From: Glaciecola sp964621345
GTDB taxonomy: Bacteria; Pseudomonadota; Gammaproteobacteria; Enterobacterales; Alteromonadaceae
Assembly: GCA_964621345.1 (NCBI GenBank)
Contig: CAZUON010000003.1
Span: 81,327 to 145,326, forward strand
DNA: 64,000 nucleotides
Direction of reading: 5' to 3'
Shown: piece by piece, positions 43,022 to 51,674 of the stretch
Layout: the number at the start of each line of letters is the position of its first letter
How positions within the stretch are numbered: position 1 is the stretch's first letter
Position numbers and translations under genes: made by a program
Notes under the pieces: generated by a model
Seen by the model: the letters and a program-made list of their open reading frames with translations, nothing else
Database searches by the model: none
What the model was told of the DNA's origin: nothing

Positions 43022-44329
43022 ATGCGCTTGCTTAACATTACCTTATTACTAATCCTAAGTGGTGTGGCTAATCCAGCCCCTTGTGCAGATAAACAAACGG
43101 TTTTCAAAGAGCAGGCTTGGGGTATTGGCGCCCTTGTCAGAAACGCCGAAATCCCTTTTGATACCGATGCTGATAACGTCACCAGTTTTGTACCGATGAT
43201 GTTCTTTCAAGGTGAAACTTTCTTTATGCGCGGTATCGAAGGTGGCGCGCATTTATATAAGTACCAAGACTGGGAATTTAATGCCATCGGCCGCCTGCGC
43301 TTTTTCGATATTCCCGCTGAATATCAAAATGCGGTCCAAGGTGATACCGTTGATGCCGGTTTTCAAGCGAGACGTTACTTTTCTGATGCCAGCTTTGTTG
43401 ATATTGAAATGTTGAGTGACTTAAAAGGAAACCCGTATGCAAACCTTACTAAACATTGGTATTTTCAACATGAGAGCTGGGAATTCATGCCGCAAATCCA
43501 AGCTCGCTACAAAAGTGCCTCATTTAACAGCCGCTACTTTGCCCTAAAAGATTTAACTGGCGATAATATTGGTGCCGGTATAGAGCTCAGCGCAAAAGTC
43601 GAGTCGCGCTACCATGTGGGCAGCAATTTTTACTTATTAGGCTCAATAGGTGCAACCCTATTAGATCACAATGCTTATGACGCAGCTGCTATTGAACAAC
43701 GTTTGCAAAGTGAGCTTTATCTAGGTTTCGCATTTTTTAATGATGCCAGCAAAACTAAGAAATCCTCTCTGCGCAATCGCGGCTACGTGAGAGTGGCTCA
43801 CGGTTGGGCGACGCCATCTAATATTGGCGATATATTGAGTGGCAACACCGAAAAAGACGAATTCAATAACCAACTAAGCTCAATCTTTTATGGCTTTCCA
43901 TTGACCGATGAATTGTTCTCTCTACCTTTAGACATTTACTTAACCCCAGGTTTCGTTTGGCATTGGAATTCAGAAGTACAAAGCTCAGAACAAGAGTATG
44001 TGCTGGGCATTAAGGCATATTACACCATCAAATGGCCACTGCGATGGCGTTTAGGAGTTGCCGAAGGGCTTTCTTATGTGTCTGATATCACCTATATCGA
44101 AGCGGCTGAGATGGAAGAAAAAGGGTATCGCTCAAGTGAACTCATGAATTACCTAGATTTCAGCATCGACGTCAATCTAGGCGATTTAATTGGTGTTAAG
44201 GGCTTGGAGGATGCTTGGCTCGGTTACAGCATTCATCACCGCTCATCAATATTTGAATCAGCCTCACAGTTTGGCAGAATCAAAGGTGGCAGCAATTACA
44301 ATACTATCTACTTACAATTTGACTTTTAA
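43022..44329 (+). CDS. MipA/OmpV family outer-membrane protein
   Basis: 435 aa from the ATG at 43022, which begins a clean signal peptide (RLLNITLLLILSGVANPAPCADK) and has TAGGATAA upstream; a longer in-frame ATG at 42995 would bury the signal sequence. The mature part is a beta-barrel of alternating strands ending in Phe (YLQFDF), the outer-membrane assembly signal. Opening features (WGIGALVRNAEIPF, DADNVTSFVPMMFFQG) match MipA/OmpV. E. coli MipA binds the transglycosylase MltA, so its place after an MltB-type enzyme is suggestive. At over 400 aa it is longer than MipA (about 250). Confidence 0.72.
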   Translation: MRLLNITLLLILSGVANPAPCADKQTVFKEQAWGIGALVRNAEIPFDTDADNVTSFVPMMFFQGETFFMRGIEGGAHLYKYQDWEFNAIGRLRFFDIPAEYQNAVQGDTVDAGFQARRYFSDASFVDIEMLSDLKGNPYANLTKHWYFQHESWEFMPQIQARYKSASFNSRYFALKDLTGDNIGAGIELSAKVESRYHVGSNFYLLGSIGATLLDHNAYDAAAIEQRLQSELYLGFAFFNDASKTKKSSLRNRGYVRVAHGWATPSNIGDILSGNTEKDEFNNQLSSIFYGFPLTDELFSLPLDIYLTPGFVWHWNSEVQSSEQEYVLGIKAYYTIKWPLRWRLGVAEGLSYVSDITYIEAAEMEEKGYRSSELMNYLDFSIDVNLGDLIGVKGLEDAWLGYSIHHRSSIFESASQFGRIKGGSNYNTIYLQFDF

Positions 44330-45492
44330 TCAATACTTGCCAGTACTTTTTGTACAAATTCGCCAATATGCTTTGGCTCAAGCCAGCGGGTAACGATCAC
44401 TAAATCTCTTTTACGGTCTATGACAATAAAGTTACCACCAAACCCTGCGGCATAAAATATATCACTGTCATCCACTTCTTCCCATTTACGCGGGCCTTGA
44501 TTAAGCCACCACATGTAGCCATAACTTGCATTTGCATTGGATGGCTCAACGGCCTGCTCTAACCAAGCTTCTGAGAGTATGCGTTTGTTTTGCCATTTAC
44601 CTTGATTAAGAACTAATAAGCCAAAACGTGCTTGGTCTAAGGTCGAGATAAATACACCACCACCTGAATGCCCACCGCCAGTGACTGACTTCATTTGTAG
44701 TCCATCGAGGGTGACCCAAGCATCTTTATACCCAAACCAACGCCATGTAGTAGAGGCACCAATGGGGTCCATAATATGTTCTTTTAGTACCTGAGGGAGA
44801 GGCTTGCGCCATACTTGTAAAAGTGAGTATGCAAGCACATTAACTCTCACATCGTTGTATTCCATGACTGTGCCGGGTTGATGCAACTCTCTGTATTTCC
44901 AGTCGTCAATTGTGCCTTCGCTAGGCGGGCGATCGGCCCAATCTTTTATGCCAAACAATTCTCCGCTCCAATCAGATGATTGGTTTAACAGAGAATGCCA
45001 GTCTATTTGTGAATTGTGCTCGCCGAGAAAGGTATTGTCCCATACATAGTCGCCAACTTTATCCTCAACACTGGCAATGAGCCCTTTGTCGATGGCTAAA
45101 CCTGCAAGGGTCGACAAATAGCTTTTAGTAACCGAAAAGGTCATATCAACACGTTCAACATCCCCCCATTGTGCAGCAATATAACCGTCTTTAAGAATTA
45201 GGCCCGCTGGCCCTCCTCGCTTTTTTGTAGGGCCGAGTATTTCGTGAAAGGGTTCTTTTGCAAAGCCTTTTAAAATCGCGATACGTAGGTCTCTTGAGCC
45301 GCTGTATTCATTGCTTTGAGCAAAATCGAGGGCTTTTTGTAGCGCAGATTGATCAAACCCGAGCGTTTGTGCGGATTTTTGCTGCCACTCCCCCCTCACC
45401 GGGAAATAATTGTCTTGAGCAAAACTATTCGCAACAAATACTGCGGCGCAACTCAAGCCAATTAGGCTTTTAAAACAACGGTTGTATAACAT
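44326..45492 (-). CDS. Periplasmic serine hydrolase, beta-lactamase class C family
   Basis: 388 aa with a signal peptide (cut near NSFAQ, about 25). The penicillin-binding fold shows SxxK in TFSVTKSYLSTLAG, YxN in MEYNDVRVNVLAYSLL and a late GGHSGGGVFISTLD block in place of the KTG region. Such proteins are esterases, D-aminopeptidases or carboxypeptidases more often than true beta-lactamases, and the substrate cannot be told. Its stop overlaps that of the convergent MipA-like gene: the two TAA codons share a TTAA. Confidence 0.8.
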   Translation of the reverse strand: MLYNRCFKSLIGLSCAAVFVANSFAQDNYFPVRGEWQQKSAQTLGFDQSALQKALDFAQSNEYSGSRDLRIAILKGFAKEPFHEILGPTKKRGGPAGLILKDGYIAAQWGDVERVDMTFSVTKSYLSTLAGLAIDKGLIASVEDKVGDYVWDNTFLGEHNSQIDWHSLLNQSSDWSGELFGIKDWADRPPSEGTIDDWKYRELHQPGTVMEYNDVRVNVLAYSLLQVWRKPLPQVLKEHIMDPIGASTTWRWFGYKDAWVTLDGLQMKSVTGGGHSGGGVFISTLDQARFGLLVLNQGKWQNKRILSEAWLEQAVEPSNANASYGYMWWLNQGPRKWEEVDDSDIFYAAGFGGNFIVIDRKRDLVIVTRWLEPKHIGEFVQKVLASID

Positions 45493-45601
45493 GATTTCGT
45501 CCTAGAGGAGATGGATGACGTTTTTACTTAAAATAGCGCACATAACCGGTTTAATCTAGCGCCAACTGATGCAGAAAAGTGTTTGTAAGAGAAGGGGAAA
45601 C

Positions 45602-45635
45602 AAAAAACCTGATTTCGCTATTAGGCGGAATCAGG
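45602..45635 (-). terminator. Rho-independent terminator after phaB
   Basis: On the minus strand CCTGATTCCGC / GCGAAATCAGG with a 6-base loop and one mismatch, followed by six T. It lies about 40 bases after the phaB stop. Confidence 0.88.
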
Positions 45636-45673
45636 CTTAGATTTATACGCTAACAATGTTGCTAACATAAACG

Positions 45674-46396
45674 CTAATACATATGTTGACCACCATTAAT
45701 CGATAAAGTCGAACCAGTAATAAAACCAGACTCATCATCGACTAAAAATGCGACGCTATTAGCAATATCTTCTGGCTTTCCTAAGCGCCCTACCGGAATG
45801 GTTTTAATAATTTTAGCTAATACCTCGGCAGGTACTGCACGCACCATGTCGGTATCGACATACCCTGGCGCAATCGCATTTACGGTAATACCTTTACCAG
45901 CTCCTTCAAGCGCGAGTGCTTTGGTAAAACCATGAATACCTGATTTTGCAGCGGCGTAATTCACTTGACCATACTGCCCCGCCTGACCATTCACCGAACC
46001 GACATTGATAATACGACCAAATTCACGGCTACGCATACCTTCGATGACCGCACGGCAAGTATTAAAGCATGACGCTAAGTTTGTTTGAATAACCGCATCC
46101 CACTGTTCAAAGCTCATGCGGTGCATAGTGCCATCACGGGTAATACCCGCATTGTTTACCAAAACATCAACAGCGCCATAGCGACTTTCTAATTCTGCGA
46201 TAGCACTTTGTACTGCGTCAAAGTCAGACACATCAAACTTCATCGCGGGTATCCCGGTTCGTTCTGTAAACTCTGCCGCTTTTACATCATTGCCACCATA
46301 GTTTGCCACTACGATGTAACCCTTTTCTTTCAATTTCATGCATATTGCTTCACCGATACCGCGGGTGCCGCCCGTCACTAGTGCTACTCTTGCCAT
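45674..46396 (-). CDS. phaB: Acetoacetyl-CoA reductase
   Basis: Short-chain dehydrogenase, 240 aa from ATG 46396 (AAGGA 9 bases upstream; the GTG at 46402 is too close to that site). It reduces acetoacetyl-CoA to (R)-3-hydroxybutyryl-CoA with NADPH. Cofactor motif TGGTRGIGEAI, NNAG, and the catalytic S-Y-K set in NVGSVNGQAGQYGQVNYAAAKSG are present. The C-terminal INGGQHMY is typical of PhaB and distinguishes it from FabG. It is about 4 kb from phaZ and reversed, so it is regulated separately from phaC. No phaA thiolase is nearby. Confidence 0.9.
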   Translation of the reverse strand: MARVALVTGGTRGIGEAICMKLKEKGYIVVANYGGNDVKAAEFTERTGIPAMKFDVSDFDAVQSAIAELESRYGAVDVLVNNAGITRDGTMHRMSFEQWDAVIQTNLASCFNTCRAVIEGMRSREFGRIINVGSVNGQAGQYGQVNYAAAKSGIHGFTKALALEGAGKGITVNAIAPGYVDTDMVRAVPAEVLAKIIKTIPVGRLGKPEDIANSVAFLVDDESGFITGSTLSINGGQHMY

Positions 46397-46402
46397 AACC
46401 AC

Positions 46403-46868
46403 TTATCCTTTTTAACGCTACTAAATCACCATTATGATAAATAACAGTTTGTTAAGTCTTGTTATACCGCTAGATTAACGAGCTTGTTATCAGACTTTAG
46501 TAGATTTGAGAATGAAGTGCACGAAACTTTGCGTCAGATCAAGTACTCACTCAACATCACCTTACTATGCGCAAAAAACCATAACGCATATTTGATCAGG
46601 CCCAGATTGTAGTAAATTTTCCAGATCATCTTTTGTAAAACCAGCGTTAGTCAAGGTAGTATATGCAAGTTGCCTAGCGACATAAGTTTGCGACATATCG
46701 CAATAAGTGCGGGCCGCCTCTTGAATGTAAGCATTCATGTTGTTTGCCAAGATTCGATTTCAGTGTGCTTATGTAAGCAATTTTCACGCAAATATTGCCT
46801 TTTTAGCGCTGCGCATACGTTGAGCCTATATACAGTATTGATTTTTATCGTTATTTGGAGAGCATTTT
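46403..46868. other. Intergenic region between phaB and purU
   Basis: 466 bases between divergent genes. Apart from the small minus-strand frame at 46565-46738 I see no gene, and no confident operator. The purU ribosome site TTTGGAGAG is at its right end. Confidence 0.4.
46565..46738 (-). CDS. Possible small protein, unknown
   Basis: 57-aa frame (MNAYIQEAARTYCDMSQTYV start) in the phaB-purU intergenic space. The sequence is amphipathic and balanced rather than low-complexity, with a helix-helix pattern around TTLTNAGFTKDDLENLLQ and two Cys near the end, so it could be real. The ribosome site is poor, and a TTG four codons upstream is an alternative start. I do not recognise it. Confidence 0.35.
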   Translation of the reverse strand: MNAYIQEAARTYCDMSQTYVARQLAYTTLTNAGFTKDDLENLLQSGPDQICVMVFCA

Positions 46869-47717
46869 TTGTCCTACTCAATCCGCCTAGTTATCGATTG
46901 CCCTGACCAAGTAGGCTTAGTTGCCGCAGTATCGGAATTTCTTGCTGCCCATCAGGCGAGTATCTTGGAGGCAAGTCATCATACTGACCAACACCTAAAA
47001 CGTTTTTTTATGCGACATGAGATTGATGCAGCCTCACTAGACGTAGATATCAGCGTACTGCATGCAGAGTTTGTTGAGCTCGCTAAAAAATATGAAATGA
47101 ATTGGTCACTTTCTCATTCGCAACAAAAACGCAAAGTAGCCTTGCTAGCAAGTCACGAATCCCATTGTTTGATAGATGTGCTACACCGTTGGCACAGCGG
47201 AGAGCTTTACTGCGATATCCCTTGTATTATTGCCAATCACCAGTCTATGAAGCAGTATGCTGATTGGTACAAGGTGCCTTTTTATTACATTGACTTTAGT
47301 GACAAAAAAACGGCTTTTAAACAAATCGAATCGATTTTACTCGAGCACGATATTGATTTAACCGTACTTGCCCGTTTTATGCAGATCATTCCTGAAGCGC
47401 TTTGCCAACGCTTTGCTGGCAAGATAATCAATATTCATCATAGCTTTTTGCCTTCTTTTGCAGGTGCCAAACCCTATCAGCAAGCCTATAACAGAGGCGT
47501 AAAATTAATTGGGGCCACATGTCATTACGTTACCTCAGACCTAGACGAAGGACCCATTATTGAGCAAGAGGTCATGCGTATTAGTCATAGCGATAGCGCC
47601 CAAGATATGGTGCGCAAAGGCAAGCGTTGTGAAGTCAATGCACTAGCGAACGGAATACGATACCATTTAGAAGACAGGGTCATTATTTGCCAGCACAAAA
47701 CGGTGGTGTTTGACTAA
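46869..47717 (+). CDS. purU: Formyltetrahydrofolate deformylase
   Basis: Hydrolyses 10-formyl-THF to THF and formate, which balances one-carbon pools and feeds PurT. 282 aa. An N-terminal ACT domain (SIRLVIDCPDQVGLVAAVSEFLA, 1-80) is followed by a formyltransferase fold with HHSFLPSFAGAKPYQQAYNRGVKLIGATCHYVTSDLDEGPII, containing the catalytic Asn-His-Asp set. The start is TTG, directly in front of the ACT domain and about 6 bases after GGAGAG. Confidence 0.93.
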   Translation: MSYSIRLVIDCPDQVGLVAAVSEFLAAHQASILEASHHTDQHLKRFFMRHEIDAASLDVDISVLHAEFVELAKKYEMNWSLSHSQQKRKVALLASHESHCLIDVLHRWHSGELYCDIPCIIANHQSMKQYADWYKVPFYYIDFSDKKTAFKQIESILLEHDIDLTVLARFMQIIPEALCQRFAGKIINIHHSFLPSFAGAKPYQQAYNRGVKLIGATCHYVTSDLDEGPIIEQEVMRISHSDSAQDMVRKGKRCEVNALANGIRYHLEDRVIICQHKTVVFD

Positions 47718-47778
47718 AGCAGATAGCCGCTAACTCATTCAAAATAGTGACGAGCAGCTATCCCACCGTTCAATCTTA

Positions 47779-47878
47779 NNNNNNNNNNNNNNNNNNNNNN
47801 NNNNNNNNNNNNNNNNNNNNNNNNNNNNNNNNNNNNNNNNNNNNNNNNNNNNNNNNNNNNNNNNNNNNNNNNNNNNNN
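47779..47878. other. Assembly gap (100 N)
   Basis: Exactly 100 N between purU and the M3 peptidase gene. Real length and content are unknown. The peptidase start and ribosome site (AAAGGAATCGACAG) are intact 3' of the gap. Confidence 0.95.
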
Positions 47879-47917
47879 ATAGCTTTTACACAATAATAAT
47901 AAAAGGAATCGACAGAC

Positions 47918-50116
47918 ATGAAAAAACCTATCATCGGCGCAGTTGCGGCCTCCGTTATCTTAGCATTAGGCGCTTGTTCGCCGGCGCCAGAGCAGCAAGC
48001 GCCAGTTGCTTCTAGTGCAGAAGCCACACAGCAAATCGACAATGTTTTATTGGCAGAATTTACCGGACCATACGGCGGCGTACCCGCTTTTGACAAAATG
48101 GACCTTGCCCTTCTTAAGCCAGCGCTCGAACAAGGCATGGCCCTTTCTTTAGCAGATTACGACGCCATTGCCAACAATCCTGAAGCCCCTACTTTTGCCA
48201 ATACCATCGTTGAAATGGAAAGAGCCGGAAGTGAACTCTCTCGTGTGTTTACCTATTGGGGCATTTGGTCATCTAATATGTCTTCACCGGAGTTTAGGGC
48301 AATCCAAAGAGAAATGGCCCCTGAAATATCGGCCTTTAGCTCTAAAATCACCCAAAACAAAGCCCTTTTCGACCGTGTTAAAGCCGTATACGAGAGTGAA
48401 GAGTATGCCAGTCTAACAGAAGAAGAACAGCGCATTACCTGGATGGAATACAACAACTTTGTGCGCAATGGTGCATTGCTCAACGAAGCAGACAAAAAGC
48501 GCTACGCCGCAATTAACCAAGAACTTGCTGGCCTGCACACGCAGTTTCAAAACAATGTGCTAGCCGATGAAGAAAGCTATGTGTTGTATTTGGACGAAAG
48601 TCAGCTAGATGGCCTGCCTGAGTCTTTTGTTAAAGCGTCTGCTACAGCAGCTGAGCAACGTGGGCAAGAAGGTAAGTACGCGATAACTAACACGCGCTCT
48701 TCCATGGACCCATTCCTAACCTACTCTACCGATAGGGCACTACGTGAAAAAGTATGGAAAACCTACTATAGCCGCGGCGATAACGCAGATGAGTTTGATA
48801 ATAACGAGTTAATTAAAGAAATTTTAACGCTTCGCCACGAGCGTATTCAACTGCTTGGTTATGACAACTATGCCCAGTGGCGCTTAGAAGATCGCATGGC
48901 GAAAAACCCTGAAAACGCGATGGCGCTCATGCAAAAAGTATGGCCCGCTGCCATTGCCCGTGTTGAAGAAGAAGTAGCCGACATGCAGGCAATAGCCGAC
49001 GCACAAGGCGCTGATATTAGCATTGAACCCTGGGACTACCGCTTTTATGCCGAGCAAGTGCGTCAAGACAAATATGCGCTCGATTCCGATGAAGTAAAAC
49101 AATATTTGCAGCTAGATAAACTCCGCGAAGCCATGTTTTATGTTGCCGGGCGTTTGTTTAACTTTGCATTTACGCCGGTAGCTGAAGGCAAGGTGCCCGT
49201 TTTTCATGAAGATGTAAAAGTATGGGAAGTGAACGATAAAACCACCGGTAAATTCATTGGCTTATGGTATCTCGATCCCTTTGCACGCCAAGGCAAGCGT
49301 TCAGGTGCATGGGCAACAACTTATCGCAGCTATACCACCTTCGACGGCGAGAAATCGGTACTTTCTTCGAACAACTCTAACTTTGTAAAAGGTGCACCGG
49401 GCGAAGCCTCATTGATTTCATGGGATGATGCCGAAACCTATTTTCATGAGTTTGGTCATGCGCTGCACTTTTTATCAGCCGATGTGAAATACCCTTCTTC
49501 ACATTCTGGCGTGCGCGACTATACCGAGTTTCAATCGCAGCTGCTTGAGCGCTGGTTGTTAACCGATGAAGTGATTAATCAATATTTAGTGCACTATCAA
49601 ACAGGCGAGCCAATTCCTGCCGAGTTAGTTGCCAAAATTAAACAAGCATCTACCTTCAACGAAGGCTTCAAAACCACAGAATATATGGCATCGGCGATTA
49701 TGGATTTACTCTATCACACCACCGATCCTGCCCTTATTGAGCCCGATAGCTTTGAGCGCGATAAACTTCGTGAATGGGGCATGCCAGACGAGGTAGTGAT
49801 GCGTCATCGCTCTACGCAATTTGGACATGTATTTTCTGGCGAAGGTTATGCTGCAGCATATTATGGTTACATGTGGGCCGAAGTGCTTACCTCAGACGCC
49901 GCTGAAGCTTTTGCAGAAGCGCCAGGAGGCTTTTATGATGAAGCGCTTTCTGAGCGGTTGGTGACCTATTTATTTGCCGTTAGAAACGCAATGGATCCTG
50001 CTGATGCATATCGAGCATTCCGCGGCAGAGATGCCAAGGTAGAAGCTTTAATGCGCGACCGGGGATTTCCGGTAGTGTCTGAAGAGACAAACGATAACGA
50101 TGCGGGTGAACAATAG
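47918..50116 (+). CDS. dcp: Peptidyl-dipeptidase Dcp-like M3 metallopeptidase, lipoprotein
   Basis: 732 aa. It removes C-terminal dipeptides from peptides. A lipoprotein signal (VILALGAC, Cys20) anchors it to a membrane on the periplasmic side, unlike the largely soluble E. coli Dcp. The zinc motif is H510-E-F-G-H514 in ETYFHEFGHALHFLSADVKYP, and the third ligand Glu is in the following VRDYTEFQSQLLERW. FIGLWYLDPFARQGKRSGAW and YGYMWAEVLTSDAAEAF are typical of Dcp. It ends in an acidic tail and a strong terminator. A role in peptide nutrition is likely. Confidence 0.9.
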   Translation: MKKPIIGAVAASVILALGACSPAPEQQAPVASSAEATQQIDNVLLAEFTGPYGGVPAFDKMDLALLKPALEQGMALSLADYDAIANNPEAPTFANTIVEMERAGSELSRVFTYWGIWSSNMSSPEFRAIQREMAPEISAFSSKITQNKALFDRVKAVYESEEYASLTEEEQRITWMEYNNFVRNGALLNEADKKRYAAINQELAGLHTQFQNNVLADEESYVLYLDESQLDGLPESFVKASATAAEQRGQEGKYAITNTRSSMDPFLTYSTDRALREKVWKTYYSRGDNADEFDNNELIKEILTLRHERIQLLGYDNYAQWRLEDRMAKNPENAMALMQKVWPAAIARVEEEVADMQAIADAQGADISIEPWDYRFYAEQVRQDKYALDSDEVKQYLQLDKLREAMFYVAGRLFNFAFTPVAEGKVPVFHEDVKVWEVNDKTTGKFIGLWYLDPFARQGKRSGAWATTYRSYTTFDGEKSVLSSNNSNFVKGAPGEASLISWDDAETYFHEFGHALHFLSADVKYPSSHSGVRDYTEFQSQLLERWLLTDEVINQYLVHYQTGEPIPAELVAKIKQASTFNEGFKTTEYMASAIMDLLYHTTDPALIEPDSFERDKLREWGMPDEVVMRHRSTQFGHVFSGEGYAAAYYGYMWAEVLTSDAAEAFAEAPGGFYDEALSERLVTYLFAVRNAMDPADAYRAFRGRDAKVEALMRDRGFPVVSEETNDNDAGEQ

Positions 50117-50148
50117 CACCTCATCGCATTAAACGTTATTAACAATAT

Positions 50149-50176
50149 AAAGCCAGCGTACTACGCTGGCTTTTTT
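50149..50176. terminator. Rho-independent terminator between convergent dcp and waaA
   Basis: Perfect stem AAAGCCAGCGTA / TACGCTGGCTTT around a single C, with six T on the plus strand. It overlaps the waaA stop codon region at its right edge. Confidence 0.9.
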
Positions 50177-51506
50177 ATAAAAGCTTGTTAATTTGTTCAT
50201 AAGTAAGCGCCACGGCACCACGGTTATTTTCTAACACTTGTTTACCGGCCGCGCCTTTTTCAACTGCACGTTCAGGTACAGAAAGTAGTGTTATGAGCCT
50301 GTCTTCGCATTCTTTTTCATCCTTAATAATGTCTAATGCTTTATCGTCTTGTAACATCTGTACAATAATCGGATTATTAAATGTGCTCGTTCCCATTACC
50401 ATAGGCTTGCCGTACATTGCACATTCTAGAGCATTATGCCCACCTTTAGGGGCGATACTACCACCAATAAATGCGGCATCACAGATACTATAAAACGCTT
50501 TTAACCATGCCATTTGGTCCACTAAGATGACTTGCGCAGAGCAAGGTTCACTGGACTCAAGGTTCTCTTTAACCAGTCTTTCACTGAGGCGACTCACGCT
50601 TAAGCCCGTTGCCTTGATCATCAAATATACATCTTCAAATCGATGCGGATGACGCGGCACCACTACTAACCGAAGCTCACTGTGCCGTTTAAGCAACTTT
50701 TGATATACCGACAGCACAAAAAGCTCTTCTGGCTCGTGTGTGCTGGCAGCAAGCCATAAAGGTGCATTGTTAAAAGCGTATTGCTCCTCTAACCATGCTC
50801 CCTTGCGCTCATCTTCAGTATCGGGTTTTAAATCAAACTTCATATTTAAGGTTAAGCTCAGTTGATGTTTATACACCCCTAAACATTTAAAATTGTCGTA
50901 TGCTTTTTGGCTTTGCGCACAAATTTTATCGAATTGCCTAAGTGCGGGTCGCAGTAATGCGCTTAATTTTTGGTAGCTCGGTAATGATTCATCAGACAAT
51001 CGTGCGTTCACCAGAGCCGTTGGAATATTCCTTTTGGTGCATTGATGCAGCATATTCGGCCATATTTCGACTTCGGTGATCAACACCAAGCGAGGCGCGA
51101 GTGCATCAAAAAAACGGCGCATAAAAACAGGGATATCGATGGGTAAAAAAAGGTGCTGTACACTGTCTTTGTAAATATTATAAGCGTGTTGTGCACCCGT
51201 TGTAGAAGTGGTGCTTATGGTTATGGCAAGGTTCGGATATTCCCTTTGCAGAATTTTCACTAATTGCACAGAAGCATTTAGCTCACCAATTGATACGCAG
51301 TGAACGAGGATACCGCCTCGTTGCATATCACCGGGCACTTTACCAAAGCGCTCCGAAAAACGTCTGGGCTTACCCTTATAATGTCCGTCAATACTTAACT
51401 TCTTTCTAAACAACAACAGCAACAAGGGTAACAGCAGCATTAAACACAAGGTATAAATACTACGGACACATAATTGAAAAAATGATTCTGTTTTAAAGGC
51501 GGTCAT
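50175..51506 (-). CDS. waaA: 3-deoxy-D-manno-octulosonic acid (Kdo) transferase
   Basis: Adds Kdo from CMP-Kdo to lipid IVA on the inner face of the inner membrane, building the LPS inner core. 443 aa. The N-terminal membrane anchor (LCLMLLLPLLLLLF, about 18-34) is followed by the acceptor-side GGILVHCVSIGELNASVQL with the catalytic Glu, LITEVEIWPNMLHQC, and the nucleotide-sugar side FIGGSIAPKGGHNALECAMYGKP. All conserved blocks are present. It stands alone. Confidence 0.93.
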   Translation of the reverse strand: MTAFKTESFFQLCVRSIYTLCLMLLLPLLLLLFRKKLSIDGHYKGKPRRFSERFGKVPGDMQRGGILVHCVSIGELNASVQLVKILQREYPNLAITISTTSTTGAQHAYNIYKDSVQHLFLPIDIPVFMRRFFDALAPRLVLITEVEIWPNMLHQCTKRNIPTALVNARLSDESLPSYQKLSALLRPALRQFDKICAQSQKAYDNFKCLGVYKHQLSLTLNMKFDLKPDTEDERKGAWLEEQYAFNNAPLWLAASTHEPEELFVLSVYQKLLKRHSELRLVVVPRHPHRFEDVYLMIKATGLSVSRLSERLVKENLESSEPCSAQVILVDQMAWLKAFYSICDAAFIGGSIAPKGGHNALECAMYGKPMVMGTSTFNNPIIVQMLQDDKALDIIKDEKECEDRLITLLSVPERAVEKGAAGKQVLENNRGAVALTYEQINKLL

Positions 51507-51674
51507 AAGGTTTAAACAATCACTTGGCTGTATTTCGCTAAAATTTGGGGGCTAAAGCCTGCGCTAACATACCACTTAAGCATACTATAAATGCCCTTTT
51601 TTAACTAAGTAAATTAAGCGCTTAGCCGATAAACAACCAAGCTCCCGAAACTTTTATCGATACCAAAACGCTTT

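Noticed and set aside
44326..45492. Class C beta-lactamase conferring drug resistance
   Set aside because: The SxxK and YxN motifs exist, but the overall sequence is that of a general serine hydrolase, so a resistance role cannot be supported.
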